Assembly (NCBI GenBank): GCA_045586995.1
Contig: JAZNBI010000028.1
Coordinates: 1 to 15,279, forward strand
Length of the DNA stretch: 15,279 bases
From: JAZNBI01 sp045586995
GTDB taxonomy: Bacteria > Bacillota > Clostridia > Oscillospirales > CAG-272
Direction of reading: 5' to 3'
Below the pieces are notes generated by a model, which was not told the origin of the DNA, did no database searches, and saw only the letters and a list, made by a program, of their open reading frames with translations. Made by a program: the position numbers and the translations under genes. Below, piece after piece: positions 7,102 through 14,101 of this stretch (positions are counted from its first letter, which is position 1; each line of letters starts with the position of its first letter).

Positions 7102-7965
7102 ATGAATAATAGTTTTTCCAACGCAGAACGGGCAGAGGTGCTGACACAAGCACTTCCGTATATAAAAAAATATAATGGCAAGATCGTTGTGGTGAAATAC
7201 GGCGGAAATGCCATGATAAACGAACAGCTTAAAATGCAGGTCATGGAAGACATTGTGCTTTTATCACTTATCGGAGTTAAAATCGTTCTTATTCACGGCG
7301 GTGGTCCCGAAATAAGTGATGTCATGGAAAAGCTGGGAAAAAAGCCTTTGTTTATCGACGGTCTTCGTGTAACAGACAAAGAAACGGTTGACATTGTACA
7401 AATGGTTCTGACAGGCAAAGTTAACAAAACATTGGTAAATTTGCTTGAAACCAAAGGCGGTACTGCCATGGGCATTTCCGGCATGGATGGCAGACTGATT
7501 GAAGCCGTAATGAAGGATGAGCGTCTTGGATATGTTGGTAAAATCGTGAATATTAACATAGCCCCTATAGCAGACCTTCTTGAAAAGGGTTATATTCCGG
7601 TTATTTCAACTGTAGGCTGTGACAAGGAGGGTAACGCATACAACATTAACGGCGATACTGCCGCAGCACATATTGCAGGTGCACTTAAAGCCGAAAGGCT
7701 TATTATGATGACAGATATTGCGGGGATTCTCAAGGACAAGGAGGATCCTGCCACTCTGATTCCCGAAATGACGGTCTCGGAAGCCGCAAAGCTTCAAGAG
7801 GAAGGCGTGATCTCAGGAGGTATGATCCCAAAGGTCGAGTGCTGTGTCGAAGCCATACAAAAGGGCGTCAAGAAGGTTATCATTATGGACGGAAGAGTGC
7901 CTCATTCCATACTTATGGAGATCCTCACAGATGAAGGCGCAGGAACAATGGTGATCGGTGACTGA
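7102..7965 (+). CDS. argB: acetylglutamate kinase
   Basis: Phosphorylates N-acetylglutamate with ATP, the usual control point of the cyclic arginine pathway. It has 287 residues of the amino-acid kinase fold. Lys32 in VVKYGGNAM (phosphate binding), HGGGPEI (65-71), the GISGMDG segment, and IIMDGRVPHSILMEI near the C-terminus are all intact. The stretch before Lys32 (about 30 residues, AEVLTQALPYIKKYNGK) matches the extra N-terminal helix of arginine-inhibited hexameric kinases. Feedback inhibition by arginine is therefore likely and agrees with the presence of argJ; this is inference from family knowledge. GAAAGGA precedes the ATG by 8 bases. argD follows after 29 bases. Confidence 0.97.
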   Translation: MNNSFSNAERAEVLTQALPYIKKYNGKIVVVKYGGNAMINEQLKMQVMEDIVLLSLIGVKIVLIHGGGPEISDVMEKLGKKPLFIDGLRVTDKETVDIVQMVLTGKVNKTLVNLLETKGGTAMGISGMDGRLIEAVMKDERLGYVGKIVNINIAPIADLLEKGYIPVISTVGCDKEGNAYNINGDTAAAHIAGALKAERLIMMTDIAGILKDKEDPATLIPEMTVSEAAKLQEEGVISGGMIPKVECCVEAIQKGVKKVIIMDGRVPHSILMEILTDEGAGTMVIGD

Positions 7966-7994
7966 TTCCACATTACATTCGAAAGGAAGAAAAA

Positions 7995-9164
7995 ATGAGT
8001 TTTATAACAGAAACAGATAAGCAATATATCGCAAATACATATGCTCGCTTTCCGGTTGAGTTGGTTTCGGGTAAGGGCTCGGTCATTGTTGACAGCAACG
8101 GAAAAGAATATATCGATCTCGGTTCGGGGATTGCGGTAACAAGCTTTGGAATAGCCGATAATGAATGGATAAAGGCTGTGACAGAACAGCTAAACAAGCT
8201 ACAACACACATCCAATTTGTATTATACCGAACCGTGTGCTATGCTCGCAAAAATGCTTTGCGAAAGAACGGGAATGAAAAAGGTATTTTTTTCAAATTCT
8301 GGAGCGGAAGCCAATGAATGTGCAATAAAAGCTGCAAGAAAATACGCCGCAGAAAAAAAGGGGGCTGACTGTTACACGATCATCACCCTTGAAAATAGCT
8401 TTCACGGAAGAACCTTGACAACGCTTTCGGCAACAGGACAAGAGCATTATCACGAGTTGTTTCAACCTTTGACTCCGGGATTTATCCATACTCCTGCAGA
8501 AGATACCGAAAAGCTGAAAAAGCTTGTCCGAGAAAATAAGATCGCCGCAATTATGATCGAATGCGTGCAGGGGGAAGGCGGCGTTAATTCTTTGTCCATT
8601 CCATTCGTTAGATTCGTTGCAGAAATATGTGAAAAAGACGATATCCTTTTAATCGTTGACGAAGTGCAAACGGGAAACGGCAGAACGGGCGAACTGTACG
8701 CCTATATGAACTACGGCATTACGCCTGATATTGTTTCAACAGCAAAGGGCATTGGGGGCGGTCTTCCTCTTGGCGCTTGTATGCTTGGCGATAAGGTTGA
8801 AAATGTATTGGGGTTTGGCGACCACGGGTCAACATTCGGAGGAAATCCCGTATGTTGCGCAGGGGCAATCAGCATTCTCGAAAGAATAGATGCCGCTTTT
8901 CTTGCCGGGGTGAAAAAGAAAAGCCAATTTGTTTTTGACGCGCTTAGTGAATGCAAGGGAATAAAAAGCATTTCCGGAATGGGACTTATGATCGGCATCG
9001 AAACAGAAAAACCGGCTTCCGAGATTGTAAAACTGTGTATGGAAAAAGGCGTGCTGTGTCTAACAGCCAAAAATAAGGTTCGACTATTACCTGCGCTTAA
9101 TATACCCTTCGAAATACTCAATCAGGCAGTTGATATTATCAGAAGTGTTTGCTCTCAAAGTTAA
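7995..9164 (+). CDS. argD: acetylornithine aminotransferase
   Basis: A pyridoxal-phosphate enzyme that converts N-acetylglutamate semialdehyde and glutamate to N-acetylornithine and 2-oxoglutarate. It has 389 residues, class III aminotransferase. Motifs in order: SGAEANECAIKAARKY (cofactor phosphate region), ENSFHGRT, CVQGEGGV, DEVQTGNGRTG with the ring-contacting Asp, the Schiff-base Lys251 in STAKGIGGGLPLGA, and HGSTFGGNP. GAAAGGAAG lies 7 bases before the ATG. It is the last gene of the operon: the next plus-strand signal is the terminator at 9349. Close paralogues act on ornithine or succinylornithine, but the argCJB context settles the call. Confidence 0.96.
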   Translation: MSFITETDKQYIANTYARFPVELVSGKGSVIVDSNGKEYIDLGSGIAVTSFGIADNEWIKAVTEQLNKLQHTSNLYYTEPCAMLAKMLCERTGMKKVFFSNSGAEANECAIKAARKYAAEKKGADCYTIITLENSFHGRTLTTLSATGQEHYHELFQPLTPGFIHTPAEDTEKLKKLVRENKIAAIMIECVQGEGGVNSLSIPFVRFVAEICEKDDILLIVDEVQTGNGRTGELYAYMNYGITPDIVSTAKGIGGGLPLGACMLGDKVENVLGFGDHGSTFGGNPVCCAGAISILERIDAAFLAGVKKKSQFVFDALSECKGIKSISGMGLMIGIETEKPASEIVKLCMEKGVLCLTAKNKVRLLPALNIPFEILNQAVDIIRSVCSQS

Positions 9165-9198
9165 TACCTGAAAGTACCATCGCATATCCGTTTTTCAT
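9139..9198 (-). other. possible gene-start remnant antisense to argD end
   Basis: On the minus strand GAGGATTTACGG precedes an ATG at 9198 and a 19-codon frame (MKNGYAMVLSGINFESKHF) that stops inside the argD 3' end. A good RBS and start with so short a frame suggests the beginning of a gene whose body was lost when argD and this segment were joined. It could be chance. Confidence 0.2.
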
Positions 9199-9270
9199 CC
9201 GTAAATCCTCGCTTTTCTTCTTTCTATCTATATTTTATCAAAAAAACGGCTGATCTTCAAATGTGCGAAA

Positions 9271-9300
9271 ATGTCGTGGGTTCAAGTCCCGAAGGTTCGG
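9271..9300 (+). other. tRNA T-arm-like fragment
   Basis: GTGGGTTCAAGTCCCGA (9276-9292) has the form of a T stem and TPsiC loop: TTCAAGT is flanked by GGG and CCC. No acceptor, D or anticodon arm can be found in the roughly 70 bases upstream, so it is not a functional tRNA. Such 3' tRNA pieces are typical footprints of integrases that use tRNA ends as attachment sites; here that is only a possibility. Confidence 0.35.
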
Positions 9301-9348
9301 AAAAAGTTGCAGAAAACAAAAGGTCAAAAAAACAGCCCTAAAAACCCG

Positions 9349-9377
9349 AAAAAGCCTTGTAAAACAAGGCTTTTTGG
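9349..9377 (+). terminator. strong terminator downstream of argD
   Basis: AAAAAGCCTTGT (9349-9360) and ACAAGGCTTTTT (9364-9375) form a perfect 12-bp stem with a three-base loop, ending in a T run. It is the first strong terminator after argD and probably ends the arg transcript. It is symmetrical and could also work on the minus strand. Confidence 0.85.
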
Positions 9378-9401
9378 CATAGGTTGCATTTTTGACCTAT
9401 G
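9378..9401. repeat. short inverted repeat next to the terminator
   Basis: CATAGGT (9378-9384) and ACCTATG (9395-9401) form a 7-bp stem with a 10-base loop, abutting the terminator on its right. There is no T-run, so a terminator role is unlikely. Confidence 0.4.
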
Positions 9402-9539
9402 AGGATGGCTCCCCTTGCCCAACTTGAACGGGGCGACCCGCTCGCAAGCTCGCTCATGGCAATGCTTCGCTTCGCTCGCAAAGCCACCCCAACCACGCTG
9501 CGCGTGGGGCGGTCTTGGCAGTAAATCCCACAAAGGAAC
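9402..9539. other. GC-rich non-coding insert between two terminators
   Basis: This stretch is clearly richer in GC than the DNA on either side. It contains short repeats (GCTCGC twice around 9440-9453, CTTCG twice around 9466-9475) and the inverted repeat CCACGC/GCGTGG near 9493-9507. The frames that cross it have low-complexity translations without an RBS. It looks like a small repetitive extragenic element rather than a gene. The rest of the gene-free stretch 9165-9607 holds only the short items listed separately. Confidence 0.4.
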
Positions 9540-9577
9540 AAAAAAGCAAGGCACGCTATTGCGTATCTTGCTTTTTT
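9540..9577. terminator. bidirectional terminator, end of minus-strand operon
   Basis: AAAAAAGCAAG (9540-9550) pairs perfectly with CTTGCTTTTTT (9567-9577), and ACGC pairs with GCGT inside. T runs follow the stem on both strands. It lies 30 bases past the stop of the leftward operon ending at 9608 and is its likely terminator. Confidence 0.8.
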
Positions 9578-9607
9578 GGCTCCCCCCCAACAATTTCGAA
9601 CCTTTTG

Positions 9608-10906
9608 TCAATTATGGGGGCTCTCTTTCATTTTTAACGATGTTCTGTACTGCTCAGCTTCTGGCACTTCAATAAACTCCACAGACTTATCAAAGTTCTT
9701 CATAACAACCGCTTTTATTTCATCAAGTGTTACATTGAAAAACTCTCTGCGCTGATTAACCATATTGAGCTTCTTATTTTCAAAAGCTTTATGTAGAGCT
9801 GCTTCTAAGGCGGGGGCATTGTCTGAGAAAATCATAGCGTGAATATCAAAATTGAATGGTACTGAAGCGTCGCTCAATTCGTCGATTCGTTCCTGCGGAT
9901 CTAATCTTCTTGTCATACCGATTTTGTATACGTTTTCGCCAAACGCACCGATGTTAGAAATAATATATACGTATCCCGCTTTTGCATTAGACTCTCTATA
10001 ATCAATATCCTTTATGTTTTTGTCAATTTCGCCGAGTTGTGCTTCGATCTCAGCCTTTTTCTGTTCCAAGTCGGCTTTTTGCTCGTCGGTAGCGGTAAGT
10101 AATTGCTTGTTTATGGTGTCCAACGCATTTTGATAGTGTTTTTGCTCCTTTTGAATCTTTTTGCGAGCTTCCTCAATTTCTTTTTGAAGTTTTGCTTCTT
10201 CACGCAATTGGGCACGAAGTTCTTTCTGTTCTTCCTTTTCCTCTTGCTTTTTTTGCTTGTATTCAAAAGCAAGATATAGCTCTTCAATTTTTGCTTTTAA
10301 GTATTGGTGTGTAATGGCTACACTCATAATTCGTCCGAGCTTAGAAATGGCTTCAAAAGAGGTATGCAATCTTTTTTCTGAAAGCTCAATATTGGCGTAT
10401 GTAACACGACTAATAACTTCGTCACACTCGCTATTGAAGGCACGGAGCAACAGCTTTTGCATATCCTTCACCATTTTTTTGCCTTCGGATTTGCTTCCGT
10501 TTACCGTCCAATTCATATTTCCGGTAACAGCTTGCTCGTTTTTGATTAACGCTTTTTGAGTTTCTCGGATCTTGTTCAACCGCTCCTTGTATGCTTCAGA
10601 GTTGACCATTTCATATTTGGGTTTGTATAAAGCGAAATCTTGATACAAGAGCTGTTCTTCTACATCAACAAGCATCTTCTGCTTGGTATCAATTTTAGAT
10701 TTAATTTCGTCAAGATCGCTATTTGCCTTATTTATGCTTTCGTTTATCGCATTTTCTTTGCTCTGTAACTCTCGAATGTGGTTTTCTAAGTTACAAGCAT
10801 CCATCATTTCGGGGGTAAGAAGCTTTTTAGCGTCTTCTAATTCCGTAAACAATCTCTCGTTTTCTTTTTTTATCTTTGAAGCATGAAATATATCCATTAT
10901 TCCCAT
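9608..10906 (-). CDS. DUF4041 coiled-coil protein with GIY-YIG-type (T5orf172) domain
   Basis: A 432-residue protein in three parts. Residues 10-85 are a charged coiled coil. Residues about 86-215 hold the DUF4041-type core (YQDFALYKPKYEMVNSEAYK; MVKDMQKLLLRAFNSECDEVI). A very Lys/Glu/Gln-rich coiled coil follows (216-300), then a C-terminal T5orf172/MUG113-like nuclease fold of the GIY-YIG superfamily. In that domain GYVYI (311-315), YKIGMTRR (327-334), Arg340, Glu368 in ALEAALHKAF and REFF (387-390) match the family's core positions, so DNA cleavage or binding is plausible. Such proteins occur in phages and mobile islands; their function is largely unproven. AAAGGAG lies in the end of the upstream gene, 9 bases before the ATG at 10906. 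The single base between the genes implies co-translation. Confidence 0.85.
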   Translation of the reverse strand: MGIMDIFHASKIKKENERLFTELEDAKKLLTPEMMDACNLENHIRELQSKENAINESINKANSDLDEIKSKIDTKQKMLVDVEEQLLYQDFALYKPKYEMVNSEAYKERLNKIRETQKALIKNEQAVTGNMNWTVNGSKSEGKKMVKDMQKLLLRAFNSECDEVISRVTYANIELSEKRLHTSFEAISKLGRIMSVAITHQYLKAKIEELYLAFEYKQKKQEEKEEQKELRAQLREEAKLQKEIEEARKKIQKEQKHYQNALDTINKQLLTATDEQKADLEQKKAEIEAQLGEIDKNIKDIDYRESNAKAGYVYIISNIGAFGENVYKIGMTRRLDPQERIDELSDASVPFNFDIHAMIFSDNAPALEAALHKAFENKKLNMVNQRREFFNVTLDEIKAVVMKNFDKSVEFIEVPEAEQYRTSLKMKESPHN

Positions 10907-10907
10907 T

Positions 10908-12107
10908 TTAGTTGTCTCCTTTTCCGGGTATAGTTAAAATAATTCCGTGTTGTTCTGCAAGCAGAACTAATTTTTTGTAATTTGCAGAGTTACCTTTTTT
11001 CATTTTTATGTAGCCATCGAGGCTTTTGGGAGCTTTTTCGCCCAAGGAGTTTACGAGCAAATAATACTCTGAGCGACAATTAGCTTTCTCAATCCAATTA
11101 TCTCTATTATAGTATTGTCTATCTCGCTCAGCTCTCTTTTCTTCTTTTTCTTTCCATTCAATATAACTTTGCTTTTCAATAGGGCTTCTGTCATCTATAA
11201 ATGGTCTGTTGCTATGGGCTATCGCATCCAACTCAATTTCTTTGAATTCTCCGTTTTTATTATATTTGTATTTGGATATTTTCCTTCCCTCGTAATAGAC
11301 AAAGGAATAATATCGAACATTACAATGCAGTCCCTTGTTCTCTTTAATAAAATCTGGAAGCTTGGGGAAACGTGGATCTTTGCCGCTAATACAATATACT
11401 CTGCTTTGATAAGGAGCACATTTTTCACAAACAGCGGTTTCATGAGGAATTTCTAAATAATCGGTGTTGAAATAGTCAGCCATGTTAAGCTCTTTCTGAA
11501 AGGCGTTTTGGTTTCCTACACGATATTCATCATTAGCTAATACAGCAGGCAATCTCGCTTTTAGCTCTTGCAATAAATAATCACCGTAAGCAACTTCTCC
11601 GATAGACCATAGCTGAATAACTAATCTATAGTAATCCTTCTTCTGCCATCCAATCGGTGAAGCAATCATCATATTTGCGGTCTTATATGCAAGAGGAACA
11701 GCTAAATGTGGGCGTTCTTCCTTGCCAACACGCATTTTAAGAATATAGGCTAAATCAAAGGTAGTTTGTGGCGTGCTGCCTTGTATATCATCATATCGCG
11801 GAACGACAATACTTGAAATGCTATCCGCATCTTCCAAGTCATATTTTACATTGTTGAGAACGATATACTGTGCATTGTATGCGGTCTGACGATCTTCTTC
11901 AAGTGATATTTTGGTATTTCTCGGTTTTACATTGAATAGGACACCATTCTTAAATTGAGCTTCATATCCGGTTGCAATAATAGGTTCTTTCTCTGTAGGT
12001 AAAAAAGGCGGTTGAGGCTCGGTGCGTGCGGGCATTAATATTTCCTTGAACGTAGGATCACTATTATTTAATTGTTTGTTTTTCTTAAATAAATCAAATA
12101 GTCCCAT
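10908..12107 (-). CDS. CxxC...HC protein resembling Mu F / SPP1 gp7 head-protein motif
   Basis: A 399-residue cytoplasmic protein without signal or membrane segments. I do not recognise the whole. In the middle, CEKCAPYQSRVYCISGKDPRFPKL (C227, C230) followed by GLHCNVRYYSF (H261, C262) closely resembles the Cys/His block of Mu F-like/SPP1 gp7 phage head-morphogenesis proteins, which usually reads CxxC-GxxY...HPNCR. No other capsid genes are near. The N-terminal 130 residues contain a Pro-rich linker (28-42) and an alpha/beta region. The C-terminus has a charged helix (315-335) and a small KANCRSEYYLL...GYIKMKKGNSANYKKLV segment. AGGAGG sits 9 bases before the ATG. It shares the opening MGxxDxF with the next gene's product. 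Possible roles are a metal-binding partner of the nuclease-like neighbours or a co-opted phage domain. Confidence 0.7.
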   Translation of the reverse strand: MGLFDLFKKNKQLNNSDPTFKEILMPARTEPQPPFLPTEKEPIIATGYEAQFKNGVLFNVKPRNTKISLEEDRQTAYNAQYIVLNNVKYDLEDADSISSIVVPRYDDIQGSTPQTTFDLAYILKMRVGKEERPHLAVPLAYKTANMMIASPIGWQKKDYYRLVIQLWSIGEVAYGDYLLQELKARLPAVLANDEYRVGNQNAFQKELNMADYFNTDYLEIPHETAVCEKCAPYQSRVYCISGKDPRFPKLPDFIKENKGLHCNVRYYSFVYYEGRKISKYKYNKNGEFKEIELDAIAHSNRPFIDDRSPIEKQSYIEWKEKEEKRAERDRQYYNRDNWIEKANCRSEYYLLVNSLGEKAPKSLDGYIKMKKGNSANYKKLVLLAEQHGIILTIPGKGDN

Positions 12108-12149
12108 ATAAATAGCCCTCCTATTCGACGATTAATGTTCACGTCAATC

Positions 12150-13109
12150 CTAATCCGCTTGCTTCTGCCATATTTTTTGTACTTGTACTTTCAATTCTGT
12201 TATTCGTTCTATTTTGCTTCTTTTATCATCAAGAAGTTTCAAAATTGTAGTCCTTAAGCACTGTCTCAAAAAAACAATATCATCCGTGGCAATATCTTGA
12301 TATTTTCCATCGTGAACAAAATCGCTTCGTTTCTTGTAAATTCGTTTTATTTTTTCGTAATGAGAAAGCACTTGTTCTTTGTCATCATAAAGATAAACCG
12401 CACTTCTTTTTGACAGAACTTCTTTTTTTCCTTGCTCTCCCTTTAAGAATATCATTTCAAGCGCTGTTATCAACAAAACAATAGAAACATACGTTTCGTT
12501 GAAATATGACAAATCATAATATGCGTGGCAAATATTCAACGAAGTGTCAGACAGAGGGATGAGATTATTCTTAATCTGAAAATTTGTTTTCAAAACAGCA
12601 TCATCATCCAAGTGCAAAAGAGCAATGGGCTTGGAAGAATAGGATTCTGATATAGGAACGATTGCGTTGTAGTTGCTTGACAGATTTACGCCATGATTAG
12701 TCGCTTTTTCAGAAGACATCTTAAAGGCTATTTTTTTGAGCCGTAATGCTCCTTCATTCAAAAATCTGATTGTGCGTATTTGGTCATCAATCGAAGCAAA
12801 ATCATTTACGGTATTTTGATTAAATATTGTGTTTGCATCTCGACCATCAATTTCAAATGATAGTTTTTTCTCTACACAAATAACACCTAAATGTTCCTTG
12901 TCAACTACTGCAGCCTCATAATCGCGCCGAAGTCCCATAGCATCCGTTTCAAAAACAGTGTCCAAATGGTCAACAAGTGGCATCAAGCTACGCTTGACAA
13001 ATTTAAAACCATTAACTAACCCTATATTTAAAAGCGTTTCGTCCGCGCCAAACACTACGGCAGTCATATCGTAGTAATACTTTGATTTTTTTAATTTGGT
13101 TTCACCCAT
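12150..13109 (-). CDS. HEPN (ApeA-like) domain protein, candidate RNase
   Basis: A 319-residue protein. The C-terminal third (about 195-295) looks like the HEPN_Apea family: a helix with YVSIVLLITALEMIFL, then SKRSAVYLY, then IKRIYKKRSDFVHDGKY, then a last helix LRQCLRTTILKLL. The RxxxxH pair of HEPN ribonucleases is present as Arg261 and His266, so metal-independent RNA cleavage is possible. HEPN proteins of this kind act in abortive phage defence (ApeA) and toxin-antitoxin pairs. The N-terminal 190 residues are alpha/beta with no motif I recognise and may sense the trigger. The ATG at 13109 is preceded by CAGGAGA at 12 bases, a slightly long spacing. The 42-base gap to the next gene supports one operon with the two genes that follow. 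Confidence is good for HEPN and low for any role. Confidence 0.75.
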   Translation of the reverse strand: MGETKLKKSKYYYDMTAVVFGADETLLNIGLVNGFKFVKRSLMPLVDHLDTVFETDAMGLRRDYEAAVVDKEHLGVICVEKKLSFEIDGRDANTIFNQNTVNDFASIDDQIRTIRFLNEGALRLKKIAFKMSSEKATNHGVNLSSNYNAIVPISESYSSKPIALLHLDDDAVLKTNFQIKNNLIPLSDTSLNICHAYYDLSYFNETYVSIVLLITALEMIFLKGEQGKKEVLSKRSAVYLYDDKEQVLSHYEKIKRIYKKRSDFVHDGKYQDIATDDIVFLRQCLRTTILKLLDDKRSKIERITELKVQVQKIWQKQAD

Positions 13110-13216
13110 TATTTAATAGTCTCCTGAAGTTTTTTAAATATAACGAATTCTCTGCAGGTCTAACCCCCTTATTAAGCGCAGCGCAAATACTACCTCTTGG
13201 CTTGAGAGATTAGATC

Positions 13217-14020
13217 TTAATTGCTGCCATTTTGATTTTCCTTCTCTAAGTAATTCATTTGCAAATATGGTTCAAAATACTTGTCAAACTTATCGTATTC
13301 AAATAGCGACAAGATTTCTAAAATAGAATTATTAATTGCTTCGGTTGTTTCATTAGCACATAATTTTAAGAAATCAGTATATGCATTGTAGTTGCTCGTC
13401 AAGGCATTATAATCCCCAAAATTTATTTTATATGCATTACCAATTGTATTCCAAGCGTTATTACATACTGCCCAAGCTTGTCCGCTATTATGGTAGGTAA
13501 TGAAATCTGTATTTAATTTTTTATACTTCTCCAATATCAATTCTAATCTACTTCTCAATTCTTGATCTGATTTCGGCAAAATAAGTTTTGCTCTGTTTAA
13601 AGCTTGTGTTATAACATTTGTAGCATTATTGATACTATTTGACCATTGAGTCGGCATGTTGGGAGCATTATAGCAAGTGAAGTTAGAAAAAATAATATGT
13701 ACTTGATTCTTAGCACCATTGATGGTACTTTGAGCATAGCAAAAATCATCATATATTTTTAAAAAATCCCCATGCATCTGAGCTTTAATTTGCTGATCGC
13801 TTATTGCTCTTTGCAATTTATCGTTATTATCATTTATTTGCTGTTCTAATTGGGTGTGTCTTTTATTTTGCCTGTTAGATTGGCACCACACCAAAACCGA
13901 TATCACAATCGGAACAAATATTCCAACAATGGTAATCCAATTAGGAATAGAGTTTTCATTTATCGTTTGAATAAGTTTTTCCGCGCGTTGTAAAATGAAG
14001 TTGCAATAGTCAGTTTTCAA
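13217..14020 (-). CDS. membrane-anchored coiled-coil protein, 5' end cut by IS30
   Basis: I recognise no family. Up to 267 residues are readable. Near the N-terminus is one hydrophobic helix (WITIVGIFVPIVISVLVW, about 28-45), then a polar coiled-coil stretch (about 46-80), then a soluble helical domain rich in Asn, Tyr and Ala ending in LEKENQNGSN. The shape fits a protein held in the membrane by one segment. The apparent TTG start at 14020 and the first seven codons lie inside the left inverted repeat of the IS30 element. No ATG or RBS precedes the frame, which stays open into the IS up to a stop near 14066. The original 5' end was therefore probably removed by the insertion. It is transcribed in the same direction as the HEPN operon, 107 bases before it, and may be its damaged first gene. 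Confidence 0.6.
   Translation of the reverse strand: MKTDYCNFILQRAEKLIQTINENSIPNWITIVGIFVPIVISVLVWCQSNRQNKRHTQLEQQINDNNDKLQRAISDQQIKAQMHGDFLKIYDDFCYAQSTINGAKNQVHIIFSNFTCYNAPNMPTQWSNSINNATNVITQALNRAKLILPKSDQELRSRLELILEKYKKLNTDFITYHNSGQAWAVCNNAWNTIGNAYKINFGDYNALTSNYNAYTDFLKLCANETTEAINNSILEILSLFEYDKFDKYFEPYLQMNYLEKENQNGSN
13998..14010 (+). repeat. IS30 left inverted repeat (core)
   Basis: AAGTTGCAATAGT, exact reverse complement of 15251-15263. The outside neighbour TTGTAAAATG (13988-13997) is a poor repeat of the same unit. Confidence 0.75.
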
Positions 14021-14029
14021 AAAAGAATA

Positions 14030-14101
14030 TCCATAGTAACGATTCTGTGGTAGAATTGAGTTTGCTTAAGACACCAATTCCGAAAGGATCGTCACTATGG
14101 A
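14030..14101 (+). promoter_or_regulatory. fold-back hairpin masking the transposase RBS and start
   Basis: CCATAGTAACGAT (14031-14043) is the reverse complement, with one mismatch, of ATCGTCACTATGG (14088-14100), which contains the transposase ATG. The pairing extends inward (TTCT at 14043-14046 with AGGA at 14085-14088), covering the ribosome binding site. GAATTG (14053-14058) pairs with CAATTC (14075-14080) inside. A transcript entering from outside the IS would fold and block translation. A transcript starting inside the hairpin, for example from the -10-like TAGAAT at 14051, would lack the left arm. Similar protection from read-through is known for IS10 and IS50. Confidence 0.65.

Noticed and set aside
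9230..9300. Complete tRNA gene
   Set aside because: Only a T-arm-like segment is present; no acceptor, D or anticodon arm can be fitted.
9415..9675. 86-codon plus-strand frame
   Set aside because: It crosses the GC-rich repeat and a strong terminator and runs into the DUF4041 gene; low-complexity translation.
9600..14020. Prophage
   Set aside because: No integrase, terminase, portal, capsid, tail or lysis genes; only one phage-head-like motif.
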